Shown: positions 1 to 12,418 of the stretch, piece after piece
Position numbering within the stretch: the first letter of the stretch is position 1
Layout of the letters: the number at the start of each line of letters is the position of its first letter
Assembly (NCBI RefSeq): GCF_902833045.1
Contig: NZ_CADFDU010000003.1
Coordinates: forward strand, 62,001 to 126,000
Source of the DNA: Burkholderia sp. BCC0322
GTDB lineage: Bacteria > Pseudomonadota > Gammaproteobacteria > Burkholderiales > Burkholderiaceae
Reading direction: 5' to 3'
DNA: 64,000 nucleotides
The notes under the pieces: generated by a model
Told to the model about the DNA's origin: nothing
The model's database searches: none
The model's input: the letters and a program-made list of their open reading frames with translations, nothing else
Position numbers and translations under genes: made by a program

Positions 1-1
1 G

Positions 2-199
2 GATCCCGCCAGGTTGTTCAACGACGGCCTCGACGGCAATGCGCGGCGTGCGATCGACCTGTTCGAAGGCGACCGGATCGACAAGCGGGCGCTGAAGAAT
101 CTGGTGCGCGCGGCGATCGAATACAACCGCACGCATCTGAAGAAGAACGCGCGGCGAGCGGGCCCAGGCGCGAAGGCGCGCGCCGACAACGCGGCGTGA
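2..199 (+). CDS. C-terminal end of a small conserved protein (partial)
   Basis: The reading frame is open to the left edge, so only the last 65 residues are present and the start lies outside the window. The visible part has a compact motif (RRAIDLFEGDRID followed by ALKNLVRAAIEYN) and then a basic Lys/Arg/Ala-rich tail. The motif recalls the end of small conserved hypothetical proteins, perhaps of the DUF1801 type, but I do not recognise it with confidence. It converges on acnA, and a hairpin with a T-run for the opposite strand separates the two. Confidence 0.5.
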   Translation, partial: DPARLFNDGLDGNARRAIDLFEGDRIDKRALKNLVRAAIEYNRTHLKKNARRAGPGAKARADNAA

Positions 200-238
200 C
201 GCGCCGGACGCGCGGCGGCATCGCGTAACGCACGCACG

Positions 239-267
239 AAAAAAAAGCCCGACACGAGGTCGGGCTT
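239..267 (-). terminator. Rho-independent terminator of acnA
   Basis: A perfect 9-bp stem (245-253 with 259-267) has a 5-nt loop and is followed, on the minus strand, by a run of T residues (239-244). It lies about 57 bp beyond the acnA stop codon and faces the minus-strand operon. Confidence 0.85.
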
Positions 268-323
268 CCAAATCGGCCGCAACCGCCCGCGAGGCGGCTG
301 CGGCACCTGCAAAAGCAGGGCGC

Positions 324-3041
<2,718 letters not shown>

Positions 3042-3093
3042 GGTGATTTTCCTGGGTTTAAGGCTAGGAAACAAAGAGTCCTGTATCTGACGG

Positions 3094-4545
3094 CTATATC
3101 ACATACAGATCGACGTACTCATCGACCGGCATCGCTTCGAGCTTTGCCTGGTCCAGCGACACGTCGAGAATCGCTTGTTGCTGCTTTGCCGGGAAGCGGC
3201 GGGCAAGGTTGGTCCTGAATTTCTCGACCAGCAGCGGGACGCCTTCGGCCCGGCGCCGCCGGTGGCCGAGCGGGTATTCGACCGCCACTTCGGCAAGCTT
3301 CGACCCGTCCGTGAACTCGATCGTCAGTGCATTCGCGATCGAGCGTTTGTCCGGGTCGTGGTAATCCTTCGTGAACTGCGGATCCTCGACGCACACGGTC
3401 TTCGCGCGCAGCGCGTCGATGCGGGGATCGGCGGCGGCCGAATCTTCGTAGTCGGCCGCGGTCAGCCGGCCGAACAGCAACGGCACGGCGACCATGTACT
3501 GGATGCAGTGGTCGCGGTCGGCCGGATTGGCCAGCGGGCCCTGCTTGTCGATGATGCGGATCGCGGCCGCGTGCGTGCGGATCGTGATCCGGCTGATGTC
3601 GTCGGTCGTGCGGCCCGCGGCGGCGAGCTGCGCGTGCAGCTGCAGCGCGGCCTCGGCGGCCGTTTGCGCGTGGAATTCGGCGGGGAACGCGATCTTGAAC
3701 AGCACGTTTTCCATCACGTACGTGCCGTACGGGCGCTGGAAGCGAAACGGCTTGCCGTCGAACAGCACGTCGTAGAAGCCCCAGGTCCTGGCGGTGAGCG
3801 CCGACGGGTAGCCCATTTCACCCGTTTTCGCGATCAGCGCGAGGCGCACCGCGCGGGAAGTTGCGTCGCCGGCCGCCCATGATTTGCGCGAGCCCGTGTT
3901 CGGTGCGTGGCGGTAGGTGCGCAGCGCGTGGCCGTCGACGAACGCGTTGGACACCGCGTTGATCAGCTCGTCGCGCGTGAGCCCGAGCAGCCGCCCGACG
4001 ACGGCCGTCGATGCGACCTTCACGAGCAGCACGTGGTCGAGCCCGACCGCGTTGAACGAATTCTCGAGCGCGAGGCAGCCCTGGATCTCGTGGGCCTGGA
4101 TCATCGCGACCAGCACGTCGCGCATCGTGAGCGGCTTCCGGCCGGCCGCGACGGCCGTGCGGGAACGCCAGTCGGCCGTCGCCAGGATCCCGCCGAGATT
4201 GTCGGACGGATGACCCCATTCGGCGGCGAGCCAGGTGTCGTTGAAGTCCAGCCAGCGGACCATCGCGCCAATGTCGAAGGCGGCCTGGACGGGATCGAGC
4301 TGGAAGGACGTGCCGGGCACCTTCGCGCCGTTCGGCACGATCGTGCCGGGCACGACGGGGCCAAGCAGCTTGGTGCAGGCAGGGTAGGACAGCGCCTCGA
4401 GTCCGCATCCGAGCGTGTCGATCAGGCAATGACGCGCCGTCTCCAGCGCGAGCGCGCTGTCGATGCCGGTATTCAGCACGTAGTCGACGATATCGACGAG
4501 TACCGTATCCGGAGCAGGGCGGACGTTGGAGACCGGGGCGGACAT
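3094..4545 (-). CDS. prpD: 2-methylcitrate dehydratase PrpD
   Basis: Dehydrates 2-methylcitrate to 2-methyl-cis-aconitate in the methylcitrate cycle, which burns propionyl-CoA. The 483-aa product matches the length of E. coli PrpD and is near-identical to it in blocks such as [28 protein letters not shown] and the C-terminal DLYVI. It is an MmgE/PrpD-family protein, mostly alpha-helical with no metal-binding motif. It is not next to prpB or prpC here but sits directly upstream of acnA, so the two dehydration-hydration steps are coupled genetically. Confidence 0.93.
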   Translation of the reverse strand: MSAPVSNVRPAPDTVLVDIVDYVLNTGIDSALALETARHCLIDTLGCGLEALSYPACTKLLGPVVPGTIVPNGAKVPGTSFQLDPVQAAFDIGAMVRWLDFNDTWLAAEWGHPSDNLGGILATADWRSRTAVAAGRKPLTMRDVLVAMIQAHEIQGCLALENSFNAVGLDHVLLVKVASTAVVGRLLGLTRDELINAVSNAFVDGHALRTYRHAPNTGSRKSWAAGDATSRAVRLALIAKTGEMGYPSALTARTWGFYDVLFDGKPFRFQRPYGTYVMENVLFKIAFPAEFHAQTAAEAALQLHAQLAAAGRTTDDISRITIRTHAAAIRIIDKQGPLANPADRDHCIQYMVAVPLLFGRLTAADYEDSAAADPRIDALRAKTVCVEDPQFTKDYHDPDKRSIANALTIEFTDGSKLAEVAVEYPLGHRRRRAEGVPLLVEKFRTNLARRFPAKQQQAILDVSLDQAKLEAMPVDEYVDLYVI

Positions 4546-4567
4546 CGAGGGGCCGATGGGAACGCGC

Positions 4568-5083
4568 TTAGTTCGTTGCCGGCTTCAGCTCGTTCGACTG
4601 CGTCGGTGCCGGCGTGCCTTGCGCCATTTCCGGCGTCACGCATTCGTCCGCGAGGCGCTCGCCGCCGTTCGCGTCGGAGAACAGCATCGCCTTGGTCGGG
4701 ATCACGACCAGCTTGAAGCCGGCTGCCGGATCGTAGAACGTGTCGGCACCCGTCGTCGTGGCCTGACGCGGCAGCTTGTAGTTCTTCTTCGCCCAGTGAA
4801 CCGTGACGACCTGGTCGCGCTTCATGTCGCCGGCGAGGTCGAACGACAGGCCTTCCTTGCAGGACCACTTGACCGCGCCGTCCGGTACCGGATCGACCTT
4901 GGCAGCGGCACGCGCCTGCGCCTTCTTGCTGCGCGGGATGATGCGCTTGGCCGGCGCCGGGCGCTTGGCCGCGGCCTTCTTCGCGGTCGTGGTGGTCGTA
5001 CCCTGGGCAAACGCGCTCGGAGCCGACACCAGCATCGTGGCGGACAAGGCGCCGATGGCGGTAGCGATCAGGAGTTTCTTCAT
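4568..5083 (-). CDS. Secreted MliC-like protein with a Lys/Ala/Pro-rich linker
   Basis: The 171-aa product starts with a clear Sec signal peptide (basic MKK, hydrophobic core, cleavage near AFA-QG around residue 26). A Lys/Ala/Pro/Arg-rich linker follows (about residues 30-62), which could lie against the anionic cell wall. The folded part (about 70-155) runs from [11 protein letters not shown] through [14 protein letters not shown] to LADEC. Two cysteines frame a C...L-x-V...W..k.Y.LP...C pattern seen in MliC/PliC C-type lysozyme inhibitors. That match is by pattern only. The stop is 22 bp from prpD. A GAAAGG-type ribosome site precedes the ATG. Confidence 0.75.
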   Translation of the reverse strand: MKKLLIATAIGALSATMLVSAPSAFAQGTTTTTAKKAAAKRPAPAKRIIPRSKKAQARAAAKVDPVPDGAVKWSCKEGLSFDLAGDMKRDQVVTVHWAKKNYKLPRQATTTGADTFYDPAAGFKLVVIPTKAMLFSDANGGERLADECVTPEMAQGTPAPTQSNELKPATN

Positions 5084-5116
5084 GGAGTCAGAACCTTTCG
5101 ATAATCAGTTGACAAG

Positions 5117-5140
5117 GGCCGGCAATCGAAACTGCCGGCC
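5117..5140. other. Inverted repeat between citE-like gene and MliC-like gene
   Basis: Two 8-nt arms (5117-5124 and 5133-5140) form a GC-rich hairpin with an 8-nt loop. There is no T-run on either strand, so intrinsic termination is doubtful. It lies in a gap of about 230 bp, in which I see nothing else convincing. Confidence 0.35.
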
Positions 5141-5313
5141 GGTTTGAAACTGCACGCGCCCCGAAAGCGCGCAGCGGCCGCTATTTTCACCTATTTGGCC
5201 GCGTATATATCAGGTTTTCGGGCTCCGTTACGTTTTTTGTCGTTTCGCAAACCTCTATCCGGTTCGCGCCTCGTCGAATGCATGAAACTCGTGTATCGGC
5301 CGGCGGCCCGCGC

Positions 5314-6321
5314 TCAGGGCGCGCTGCCCGCGGCGGCCGGGCCGAACAGCGGCGCGGCCTCGGCCGGTACGGGCTGGCCGGTGGCCCGCGCACGGCGCAG
5401 CACCGACCAGTAATACCGGTAACTCGCGCGATCGTGGAGCGTATCACCGTGGCGCGTCGGTCCCCAATCGGCGGCTTGCGCGGCCAGCAGGATCTCGGCG
5501 GCCAGCGCGACCTCGTCGGTGCGCGGCGCGAATGCGTCGACGATCGGGCGGATCTGCGCGGGGTGGATGCTCCACATCCGCGTGAATGCGAATTCGTCGC
5601 GCGCGCGGCGCGCATCGGCGGCGGCGACGCTCATGTCGCGCACTTCCGTCGTGACGTTGTGCGAAGGCGTCTTGCCGTGCGCGTGGCAGGCCGCGGCGAT
5701 TTCCAGCTTCGCGCGGCGCACGAGCGGGTGCTCGAACTGGCCGGGCGAGCGCATCGCGGCATCGGGAATCGCGCCATGGTGCGCGGAGACGAAATCCATC
5801 AGCCCGAAGCTCAGCGTGCCGACGGTCGGCAGCGCGGCGAGGGCGGCCGCCTGCGCGAGCGCGCCGTGCGTCTCGACCAGCACGTCGACCGGAATCGGCT
5901 GCGCGATGCCGAGCTCGCGGCGCGTACCCTCGATGAACGCGGTCATTTCGGCTGCGTCGGCGGCGCTCGCGATCTTCGGGAGCGTGATGTGGGCGGGGGC
6001 GCGCGGCGCACGCAGCACGATGCGCACGTCGTCGCGCCAGTGCGGGTGGAAAAAGTCGTGGATGCGCACGCCGACGCGGCCGAAGCGGTTCTCGTCGCTG
6101 CCGAGCATGTCGGCGACGAGTGCCGCGTGCGCGGCTTCCTGGCCGACGGCCGCGCCGTCTTCGCAGTCGAGCGTGATGTCGAACACGGGGCCCAGCTCGG
6201 CCTGCAGCGCGAGCGACTTGCGCATCAGCTTTTCACTGCCCGCGTAGTGATCACAGCAGGGCAGGATCGCGGGCGGGGACGCCCCGTCGTACAGCACTTG
6301 TGCGGGAGTGAGCGCGGCCAT
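5314..6321 (-). CDS. HpcH/HpaI aldolase / CitE-like CoA-ester lyase
   Basis: A TIM-barrel lyase of the CitE/malyl-CoA lyase superfamily, expected to cleave or hydrolyse an acyl-CoA such as malyl-, citramalyl- or citryl-CoA. Visible motifs are DCEDGA (metal/substrate loop near residues 50-55), LPKI, VLVETHGAL and SIHPAQI near the C-terminus. There are no citD or citF partners, so this is not part of a classical citrate lyase complex. I prefer the ATG at 6321 (MAALTPAQV); an in-frame TTG at 6348 would add nine residues. It lies between mdh and prpD, pointing to organic-acid metabolism, but the substrate cannot be read from the sequence. Confidence 0.85.
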   Translation of the reverse strand: MAALTPAQVLYDGASPPAILPCCDHYAGSEKLMRKSLALQAELGPVFDITLDCEDGAAVGQEAAHAALVADMLGSDENRFGRVGVRIHDFFHPHWRDDVRIVLRAPRAPAHITLPKIASAADAAEMTAFIEGTRRELGIAQPIPVDVLVETHGALAQAAALAALPTVGTLSFGLMDFVSAHHGAIPDAAMRSPGQFEHPLVRRAKLEIAAACHAHGKTPSHNVTTEVRDMSVAAADARRARDEFAFTRMWSIHPAQIRPIVDAFAPRTDEVALAAEILLAAQAADWGPTRHGDTLHDRASYRYYWSVLRRARATGQPVPAEAAPLFGPAAAGSAP

Positions 6322-6505
6322 CTCGTCTACGCCAGGGAAGCGGGTCAACGTGGAGAAAATCGGATTCGGGCGTGTTCTGGGCCGGCGCGCGGCGGGCGCG
6401 GAGCGGCAAAACGTGCGCGGATCGGATCGGTCGGCCGGGCCGGCGGCATGCCGGCCGGGGCCGAAACCGGGCTGCCCGAGGGCCGCCCGGCGATACGCGT
6501 GATGC

Positions 6506-7492
6506 TTAGTTCTTCAGCAGGTGGGCGACGCCATCGCGCTCTTCGAGCAGCTCGGCCAGCGTGCCGTCCATCTTCTCGCGCGAGAACGCGTCGATTTCCA
6601 GGCCTTCGACGCGCTTGTACTCGCCGTTTTCGCAAACGACCGGCACGCCGTAGATGATGTCTTCGGGGATGCCGTACGAGCCGTCCGACGGGATGCCCAT
6701 CGTGACCCACTTGCCGTCCGTGCCGAGGACCCAGTCACGCACGTGGTCGATCGCCGCGTTCGCTGCCGACGCTGCCGACGACAGGCCGCGCGCTTCGATG
6801 ATCGCCGCGCCGCGCTTGCCGACGGTCGGGATGAACGTGTCGCGGTTCCACACGTCGTCGTTGATCAGCTTCAGCAGCGATTCGCCTTCGGCGGTCGCGA
6901 AGCGGAAGTCGGGGTACATCGTCGGCGAGTGGTTGCCCCACACGGCGAGCTTCTCGATCGATGCGACCGGCTTGCCCGACTTCGCTGCGAGCTGCGACAG
7001 CGCGCGGTTGTGGTCGAGGCGCAGCATGGCCGTGAAGTTCTTCTTCGGCAGATCCGGGGCCGACTTCATCGCGATGTACGCGTTCGTGTTCGCCGGGTTG
7101 CCGACGACCAGCACCTTCACGTCGCGGCTCGCGACTTCGTTCAGCGCAGCGCCCTGAACCGTGAAGATTTCGGCGTTTGCCGACAGCAGGTCCTTGCGCT
7201 CCATACCCTTCGAGCGCGGACGTGCGCCGACCAGCAGTGCGACGTCGGCATCCTTGAATGCGACCTTCGGATCGTCGGTGATCACGACGCCCGCGAGCAG
7301 CGGGAACGCGCAATCGTCGAGTTCCATCACGACGCCTTTGACGGCGGCTTGGGCTTGCGGGAGGTCGAGCAGTTGCAGGATGACCGGCTGGTCCTTGCCG
7401 AGCAGGTCGCCGTTCGCGATGCGGAACAGCAGGGAGTAAGCGATTTGACCTGCGGCGCCGGTGACGGCAACGCGCTTTGCGGGCTTAGCCAT
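6506..7492 (-). CDS. mdh: Malate dehydrogenase
   Basis: NAD-dependent oxidation of malate to oxaloacetate in the TCA cycle. The 328-aa protein begins [21 protein letters not shown], with the Rossmann GAAGQI motif. It contains substrate-binding [12 protein letters not shown] (about residues 92-103), NPANTNA, and the catalytic-His region [12 protein letters not shown] (about 185-196). This is the 328-residue MDH type common in beta-proteobacteria. The reading frame extends 71 codons upstream, but that part is not MDH-like. The start is 290 bp from the divergent gntR, and a perfect palindrome lies in the shared promoter region. Confidence 0.97.
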
Positions 7493-7716
7493 TGAAAATC
7501 TCCAGGACGGGTGAAGCGTTGGACACTCGCGAAAACGCCATTCTATGCGCGTTGTGCGTAGCGTTGCATTGAAGCAGGGCGGAGGACTCGCGATGGCAGA
7601 CGCGGTGAACCTGGAGACGGCCGTGGCACGTAGCCGGGGACGCGCTTTTGCACCCGCGAACCCTTGCTCGACCCGGAGTGTAGGAGTCGTCTCGCGCAAA
7701 GTCAAACGGTATCATA

Positions 7717-7732
7717 TGTCTTATATAAGACA
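7717..7732. promoter_or_regulatory. Perfect 16-bp palindrome, candidate operator in the mdh/gntR intergenic region
   Basis: TGTCTTATATAAGACA is its own reverse complement and is AT-rich in an otherwise GC-rich segment. It lies 49 bp upstream of the likely gntR start and about 225 bp upstream of mdh. Size and symmetry fit a dimeric GntR-type regulator, so autoregulation with control of mdh is an attractive reading. I found no second copy directly upstream of sdhC, gltA or acnA. Confidence 0.65.
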
Positions 7733-7780
7733 GATGTTTTGCGGAAATTGAGTGGACTTAAAAGTGCGGTTTGTGATGAA

Positions 7781-8605
7781 ATGCGCGCCATGACATCGAA
7801 CCAGGCGAATACCGCGAATCAGACCGGCGCAGGCGGCCCAGGGCAGCCGGGCGGGAGCGATCCCGCACCTTCGCCTGCGGCGGCTCCGTCGCCGACGTTC
7901 AGCCCGTTATACCAGCAGATTAAGTCATTGATCACGCAAAGTCTCGAAACCGGTGAATGGAAGCCGGGCGAGATCATCCCGAGCGAGGTGGAGCTCGCGG
8001 CCCGTTACAAGGTCAGCCAGGGCACCGTCCGCAAGGCGATCGACGAACTGGCCGCCGAAAACCTCGTGGTCCGGCGGCAGGGCAAGGGCACTTTTGTTGC
8101 GACGCACAATGAGGATCGCGCGCAGTTCCGCTTCCTGCGGCTGCTGGCCGACGACGGTGCCGAGCATCCGCACGTGAGCCGCCTGCTCGAATGCCGCCGC
8201 CTGCGCGCGCCGGCCGAGATCGCGCGGCAGCTCGACCTGAAGCCGGCCGACCCCGTCGTGCAGGTGCGCCGCCTGCTGGAATTCGACAGCGAGGTGACGG
8301 TGCTCGACGAGATCTGGCTGCCGGGCGCGATGTTCCGCGGGCTCACGTTCGAGCGGCTGAGCGAGTACAAGGGGCCGCTCTACGCGATGTTCGAGACGGA
8401 GTTCGGCACGCGGATGATCCGCGCGACGGAAAAGATCCGCGCGGTGGCGGCGGAGCCGGCGGTGGCCGACCTGCTGCACGTGCCGGCAGGTTTTCCTTTG
8501 CTGTCGGTCGAGCGGGTGTCCTATACATACGGAGACCGGCCGGTGGAAGTGCGTCGCGGCTGGTATGTCACAACCGGGTACTACTATCAGAATGACTTGA
8601 GTTGA
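7781..8605 (+). CDS. GntR/HutC-family transcriptional regulator
   Basis: A 274-aa DNA-binding regulator. After a Gly/Pro/Ala-rich N-terminal stretch (to about residue 35) comes a winged helix-turn-helix (IPSEVELAARYKVSQGTVRKAIDE in two parts, then VVRRQGKGTFV). A C-terminal UTRA ligand-binding domain follows (about 130-265, with FPLLSVERVSY and RRGWYVT), placing it in the HutC/UTRA subfamily. The start is uncertain between ATG 7781 and ATG 7790; neither has a strong ribosome site. It lies divergent from mdh and directly upstream of sdhCDAB, so control of TCA-cycle genes is likely. Confidence 0.9.
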   Translation: MRAMTSNQANTANQTGAGGPGQPGGSDPAPSPAAAPSPTFSPLYQQIKSLITQSLETGEWKPGEIIPSEVELAARYKVSQGTVRKAIDELAAENLVVRRQGKGTFVATHNEDRAQFRFLRLLADDGAEHPHVSRLLECRRLRAPAEIARQLDLKPADPVVQVRRLLEFDSEVTVLDEIWLPGAMFRGLTFERLSEYKGPLYAMFETEFGTRMIRATEKIRAVAAEPAVADLLHVPAGFPLLSVERVSYTYGDRPVEVRRGWYVTTGYYYQNDLS

Positions 8606-8775
8606 CGGTGTATCGGCTCAAGCCGAGTGCGTTCGCGTTCCCCACGTTCGCGAAGCACGTTTCGGGCCGCCTTTGTTCTTGTTCGCGCAACTATCCAGAG
8701 CAGACTTTCGCTGCAGCGCGATATAAAAAGGCGCTAAAATCGCGGATTAGTGTGACAACATAGTAGGGGTCTAGC

Positions 8776-9192
8776 ATGACTGATGCAGTAAGAAAGCCGA
8801 GGCCGGAATACCGGAACATCGGATTCAGCGATATCACGATGAAATATCGCATGCCGCTGGCAGCGACTTTGTCGATCCTCCATCGAGTCAGCGGCGCGCT
8901 GCTGTTCTTGTTCCTGCCGTTCCTGCTGTTCCTCTTCGACCAGAGCCTCACGTCCGAGCTCAGCTTCGAAGTCTTCAAGGCTTTCCTCTCCAACATCATC
9001 GTCAAGCTGATCGTCCTCGCATTGTCGTGGGCCTTCTTCCACCATTTCTGCGCGGGCATTCGCCACCTGCTGATGGACGTCAACCACGACGCCGTCACGA
9101 AGGAAGGCGGCAAGCGGACGGCAGCCGTCGCCTTTGTCGTCTCGATCGCCCTGACGATCGCCATGGCACTCAAACTGTTCGGAGCATTCTAA
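8776..9192 (+). CDS. sdhC: Succinate dehydrogenase cytochrome b556 subunit
   Basis: One of the two membrane anchors of complex II; it binds heme b and helps form the quinone site. The 138-aa protein has the family signature YRMPLAATLSILHRVSGALL, three predicted transmembrane helices, and a likely heme-ligand His in FCAGIRHLLMD. It heads the sdhCDAB-sdhE operon. The upstream 170 bp (8606-8775) contain AT-rich -10-like hexamers (8722-8727 and 8735-8740), but I could not match a -35 to them. Confidence 0.96.
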   Translation: MTDAVRKPRPEYRNIGFSDITMKYRMPLAATLSILHRVSGALLFLFLPFLLFLFDQSLTSELSFEVFKAFLSNIIVKLIVLALSWAFFHHFCAGIRHLLMDVNHDAVTKEGGKRTAAVAFVVSIALTIAMALKLFGAF

Positions 9193-9196
9193 GAAA

Positions 9197-9565
9197 ATGG
9201 CAGCCAATAACCGAATCGGCTCGAAGCGCCTCGTCGTCGGCGCACATTACGGCCTGCGTGACTGGCTTGCGCAGCGCATCACCGCCACGATCATGGCGGT
9301 CTACACGGTCATTCTGCTCGTCCTGTTCTTCGGCGCGCACGATTTCTCGTACGAAGGCTGGGCATCGATCTTCGCCGCGCAATGGATGAAGCTCGCCACC
9401 TTCGTGATGCTGCTTTCCCTCTTCTACCACGCATGGGTCGGCGTGCGCGACATCTGGATGGACTACGTGAAGCCCGTCGGTGTGCGCCTGCTGCTGCAAT
9501 CGCTGACCATCGTCTGGCTGCTCGCATGTGCGGGCTACGCCGCGCAGATTCTCTGGAGAGTGTAA
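9197..9565 (+). CDS. sdhD: Succinate dehydrogenase hydrophobic anchor subunit
   Basis: The second membrane anchor of succinate dehydrogenase. The 122-aa protein has three hydrophobic helices and the conserved segment LFYHAWVGVRDIWMDYVKP, which carries the quinone/heme-site His and Asp-Tyr region. It starts 4 bp after sdhC and ends 3 bp before sdhA, consistent with translational coupling within one operon. Confidence 0.95.
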   Translation: MAANNRIGSKRLVVGAHYGLRDWLAQRITATIMAVYTVILLVLFFGAHDFSYEGWASIFAAQWMKLATFVMLLSLFYHAWVGVRDIWMDYVKPVGVRLLLQSLTIVWLLACAGYAAQILWRV

Positions 9566-9568
9566 AGA

Positions 9569-11344
9569 ATGGCTGCAATCAAAACTTCCCTCCCGCGCCG
9601 CAAGTTTGACGTAGTGATCGTCGGCGCAGGCGGCTCCGGCTTGCGCGCGGCGCTGCAACTGTCGCGCGCGGGCTTGTCGGTCGGCGTGCTGTCGAAGGTG
9701 TTCCCGACCCGTTCGCACACGGTGGCCGCGCAGGGCGGCATCGGCGCGTCGCTCGGCAACATGAGCGAAGACAACTGGCACTTCCACTTCTACGACACGA
9801 TCAAGGGCTCCGACTGGCTCGGCGACCAGGACGCGATCGAGTTCATGTGCCGTGAAGCGCCGAACGTCGTGTACGAACTCGAGCACTTCGGCATGCCGTT
9901 CGACCGTAACGCGGACGGCACGATCTACCAGCGCCCGTTCGGCGGCCACACCGCGAACTACGGCGAGAAGCCGGTTCAGCGCGCTTGCGCGGCCGCCGAC
10001 CGTACCGGTCACGCGCTGCTGCACACGCTGTACCAGCAGAACGTCGAAGCGAAGACGCAGTTCTTCGTCGAATGGATGGCGCTCGACCTGATCCGCGACG
10101 CGGAAGGCGACGTGCTCGGCGTGACGGCCCTCGAGATGGAGACGGGCGACGTCTACATCATGGAAGGCAAGACCACGCTGTTCGCGACGGGCGGCGCAGG
10201 CCGGATCTTCGCGGCATCGACCAACGCGTTCATCAACACCGGCGACGGCCTCGGCATGGCCGCGCGTTCGGGCATCGCGCTGCAGGACATGGAGTTCTGG
10301 CAGTTCCACCCGACCGGCGTGGCCGGCGCGGGCGTGCTGATCACCGAAGGCGTGCGCGGCGAAGGCGGTATTCTGCGCAACGCGAACGGCGAGCGTTTCA
10401 TGGAGCGCTACGCGCCGACGCTGAAGGATCTGGCGCCGCGTGACTTCGTGTCGCGTTCGATGGACCAGGAAATCAAGGAAGGCCGCGGCGTGGGTCCGAA
10501 CAAGGATCACGTGCTGCTCGACCTGTCGCACATCGGCGCCGAGACGATCATGAAGCGTCTGCCGTCGATCCGCGAAATCGCGCTGAAGTTCGCGAACGTC
10601 GACGCGATCAAGGAGCCGATCCCGGTCGTCCCGACGATCCACTACCAGATGGGCGGCATCCCGACCAACATCCACGGTCAGGTCGTCGGCACGTCGCGCG
10701 GTCACAAGGATCCGGTCAACGGCTTCTACGCAGTGGGCGAATGCTCGTGCGTGTCCGTGCACGGCGCAAACCGCCTCGGCACGAACTCGCTGCTGGATCT
10801 CGTGGTGTTCGGCCGTGCGGCCGGCAACCACATCGTCGAGCACGTGAAGAACCAGAAGGAACACAAGCCGCTGCCGGCCGATGCAGGCGAATTCTCGCTG
10901 GCGCGCCTGGCGAAGCTCGACAAGTCGACTTCGGGTGAATACACGCAGGACGTCGCGAACGACATCCGCTCGACGATGCAGAAGCACGCAGGCGTGTTCC
11001 GCACGTCCGAACTGCTGAAGGAAGGCGTCGACCAGATGGCCGGCCTGAAGGCGCGCGTGGAAAGCATCCACCTGAAGGACAAGTCGAAGGTGTTCAACAC
11101 CGCGCGCGTCGAAGCGCTCGAGCTGGAGAACCTGATCGAAGTTGCTCGCGCAACGATGGTGTCGGCGGAAGCACGCAAGGAAAGCCGTGGCGCACACGCC
11201 CACAGCGACTACGAACACCGCGACGACGAGAATTGGCTGCGCCACACGCTGTGGTACAGCGAAGGCGATCGCCTCGACTACAAGCCGGTTCAAATGAAGC
11301 CGCTGACGGTCGAATCCGTGCCGCCGAAGCCGCGCACGTTCTAA
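9569..11344 (+). CDS. sdhA: Succinate dehydrogenase flavoprotein subunit
   Basis: Catalytic subunit oxidising succinate to fumarate. The 591-aa protein has the N-terminal dinucleotide-binding motif [16 protein letters not shown]. The FAD-linking histidine is in [10 protein letters not shown] (His50), and the active-site regions are [11 protein letters not shown] and RDFVSRS. The C-terminal [13 protein letters not shown] segment is typical of the family. It is cotranscribed with sdhC, sdhD and sdhB. Confidence 0.98.
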   Translation: MAAIKTSLPRRKFDVVIVGAGGSGLRAALQLSRAGLSVGVLSKVFPTRSHTVAAQGGIGASLGNMSEDNWHFHFYDTIKGSDWLGDQDAIEFMCREAPNVVYELEHFGMPFDRNADGTIYQRPFGGHTANYGEKPVQRACAAADRTGHALLHTLYQQNVEAKTQFFVEWMALDLIRDAEGDVLGVTALEMETGDVYIMEGKTTLFATGGAGRIFAASTNAFINTGDGLGMAARSGIALQDMEFWQFHPTGVAGAGVLITEGVRGEGGILRNANGERFMERYAPTLKDLAPRDFVSRSMDQEIKEGRGVGPNKDHVLLDLSHIGAETIMKRLPSIREIALKFANVDAIKEPIPVVPTIHYQMGGIPTNIHGQVVGTSRGHKDPVNGFYAVGECSCVSVHGANRLGTNSLLDLVVFGRAAGNHIVEHVKNQKEHKPLPADAGEFSLARLAKLDKSTSGEYTQDVANDIRSTMQKHAGVFRTSELLKEGVDQMAGLKARVESIHLKDKSKVFNTARVEALELENLIEVARATMVSAEARKESRGAHAHSDYEHRDDENWLRHTLWYSEGDRLDYKPVQMKPLTVESVPPKPRTF

Positions 11345-11365
11345 GCCGAGTCAAAGGAATCCGAA

Positions 11366-12067
11366 ATGGCAAAACGCATTTTTGAAGTCTACCGCTACGA
11401 TCCGGACAAGGACGCAGCGCCGCGCATGCAGACGTATGAGCTCGAGATCCAGCACGAGCGCATGCTGCTCGACGCACTGGTGAAGCTGAAGGCAGTGGAC
11501 GAGACGCTGTCGTTCCGCCGTTCGTGCCGCGAAGGCGTGTGCGGTTCGGACGCGATGAACATCAACGGCAAGAACGGTCTCGCGTGCCTGACGAACCTGA
11601 ACGACCTGCCGCAGAAGATCGTGCTGCGTCCGCTGCCGGGCCTGCCCGTCGTGCGCGACCTGATCGTCGACATGACGCACTTCTTCAACCAGTATCACTC
11701 GATCAAGCCGTACCTGATCAACGACGCGCCGCCGCCGGAGAAGGAACGCCTCCAGTCGCCGGAAGAGCGCGACGAGCTCGACGGCGTGTACGAGTGCATT
11801 CTGTGCGCGAGCTGCTCGACGTCGTGCCCGAGCTTCTGGTGGAACCCGGACAAGTTCGTCGGCCCGGCTGGCCTGCTGCAGGCGTACCGCTTCATCGCGG
11901 ACAGCCGCGACACGGCCACCGGCGAGCGTCTCGACAACCTGGAAGACCCGTACCGTCTGTTCCGTTGCCACACGATCATGAACTGCGTCGACGTTTGCCC
12001 GAAGGGCCTGAACCCGACGAAGGCGATCGGCAAGATCAAGGAACTGATGGTTCGCCGCGCGGTATAA
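11366..12067 (+). CDS. sdhB: Succinate dehydrogenase iron-sulfur subunit
   Basis: Carries electrons from FAD to the quinone site. The 233-aa protein shows the 2Fe-2S ligands in [13 protein letters not shown] plus a downstream Cys in NGLACL. The two ferredoxin-like clusters are [12 protein letters not shown] and [17 protein letters not shown], giving the 4Fe-4S and 3Fe-4S sets. It lies 21 bp after sdhA and 12 bp before sdhE. Confidence 0.98.
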   Translation: MAKRIFEVYRYDPDKDAAPRMQTYELEIQHERMLLDALVKLKAVDETLSFRRSCREGVCGSDAMNINGKNGLACLTNLNDLPQKIVLRPLPGLPVVRDLIVDMTHFFNQYHSIKPYLINDAPPPEKERLQSPEERDELDGVYECILCASCSTSCPSFWWNPDKFVGPAGLLQAYRFIADSRDTATGERLDNLEDPYRLFRCHTIMNCVDVCPKGLNPTKAIGKIKELMVRRAV

Positions 12068-12079
12068 GGCCGGGTTGCA

Positions 12080-12352
12080 ATGAGCGACGATTCGCATCAA
12101 TCCGACCCGCACCGTCGCGCGCGCCTTCGCTGGCGCGCGCGGCGGGGTCTGCTGGAAAACGACATCATCTTCGAGCGTTTCTTCAGCAGATACGAGCATG
12201 ACCTCACCGATGCAGACGTAGGCGCGTTGTCGCGCCTGCTCGATCTGAGCGACAACGACCTGATGGACTTGCTCCTCGCGCGCAAGGAACCAGAAGGCGA
12301 CCTAGACAGCCCGGACATTCACCGGCTGTTGGAGATGCTGCGCAACGTGTAA
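12080..12352 (+). CDS. sdhE: FAD assembly factor SdhE
   Basis: A 90-aa all-helical protein that promotes covalent flavinylation of SdhA. The diagnostic RGxxE-type motif is present as RRGLLENDIIFERF (about residues 21-34), followed by the acidic C-terminal helices. Its place directly after sdhB is the usual beta-proteobacterial arrangement. Confidence 0.93.
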   Translation: MSDDSHQSDPHRRARLRWRARRGLLENDIIFERFFSRYEHDLTDADVGALSRLLDLSDNDLMDLLLARKEPEGDLDSPDIHRLLEMLRNV

Positions 12353-12418
12353 CGCCAAGGTGTAACGCGCTGTGCCCGTTATCGAATCCCGTTTCTTTAT
12401 TTCGATTGAGGATGTGCC

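Noticed and set aside
3084-3107. CTGTAT/ATACAG inverted repeat at the end of prpD
   Set aside because: Arms of only 6 bp, partly inside the coding sequence; likely chance.
9170-11293. 707-codon minus-strand frame opposite sdhA
   Set aside because: Antisense shadow of sdhA, caused by third-position GC bias; no recognisable domain.
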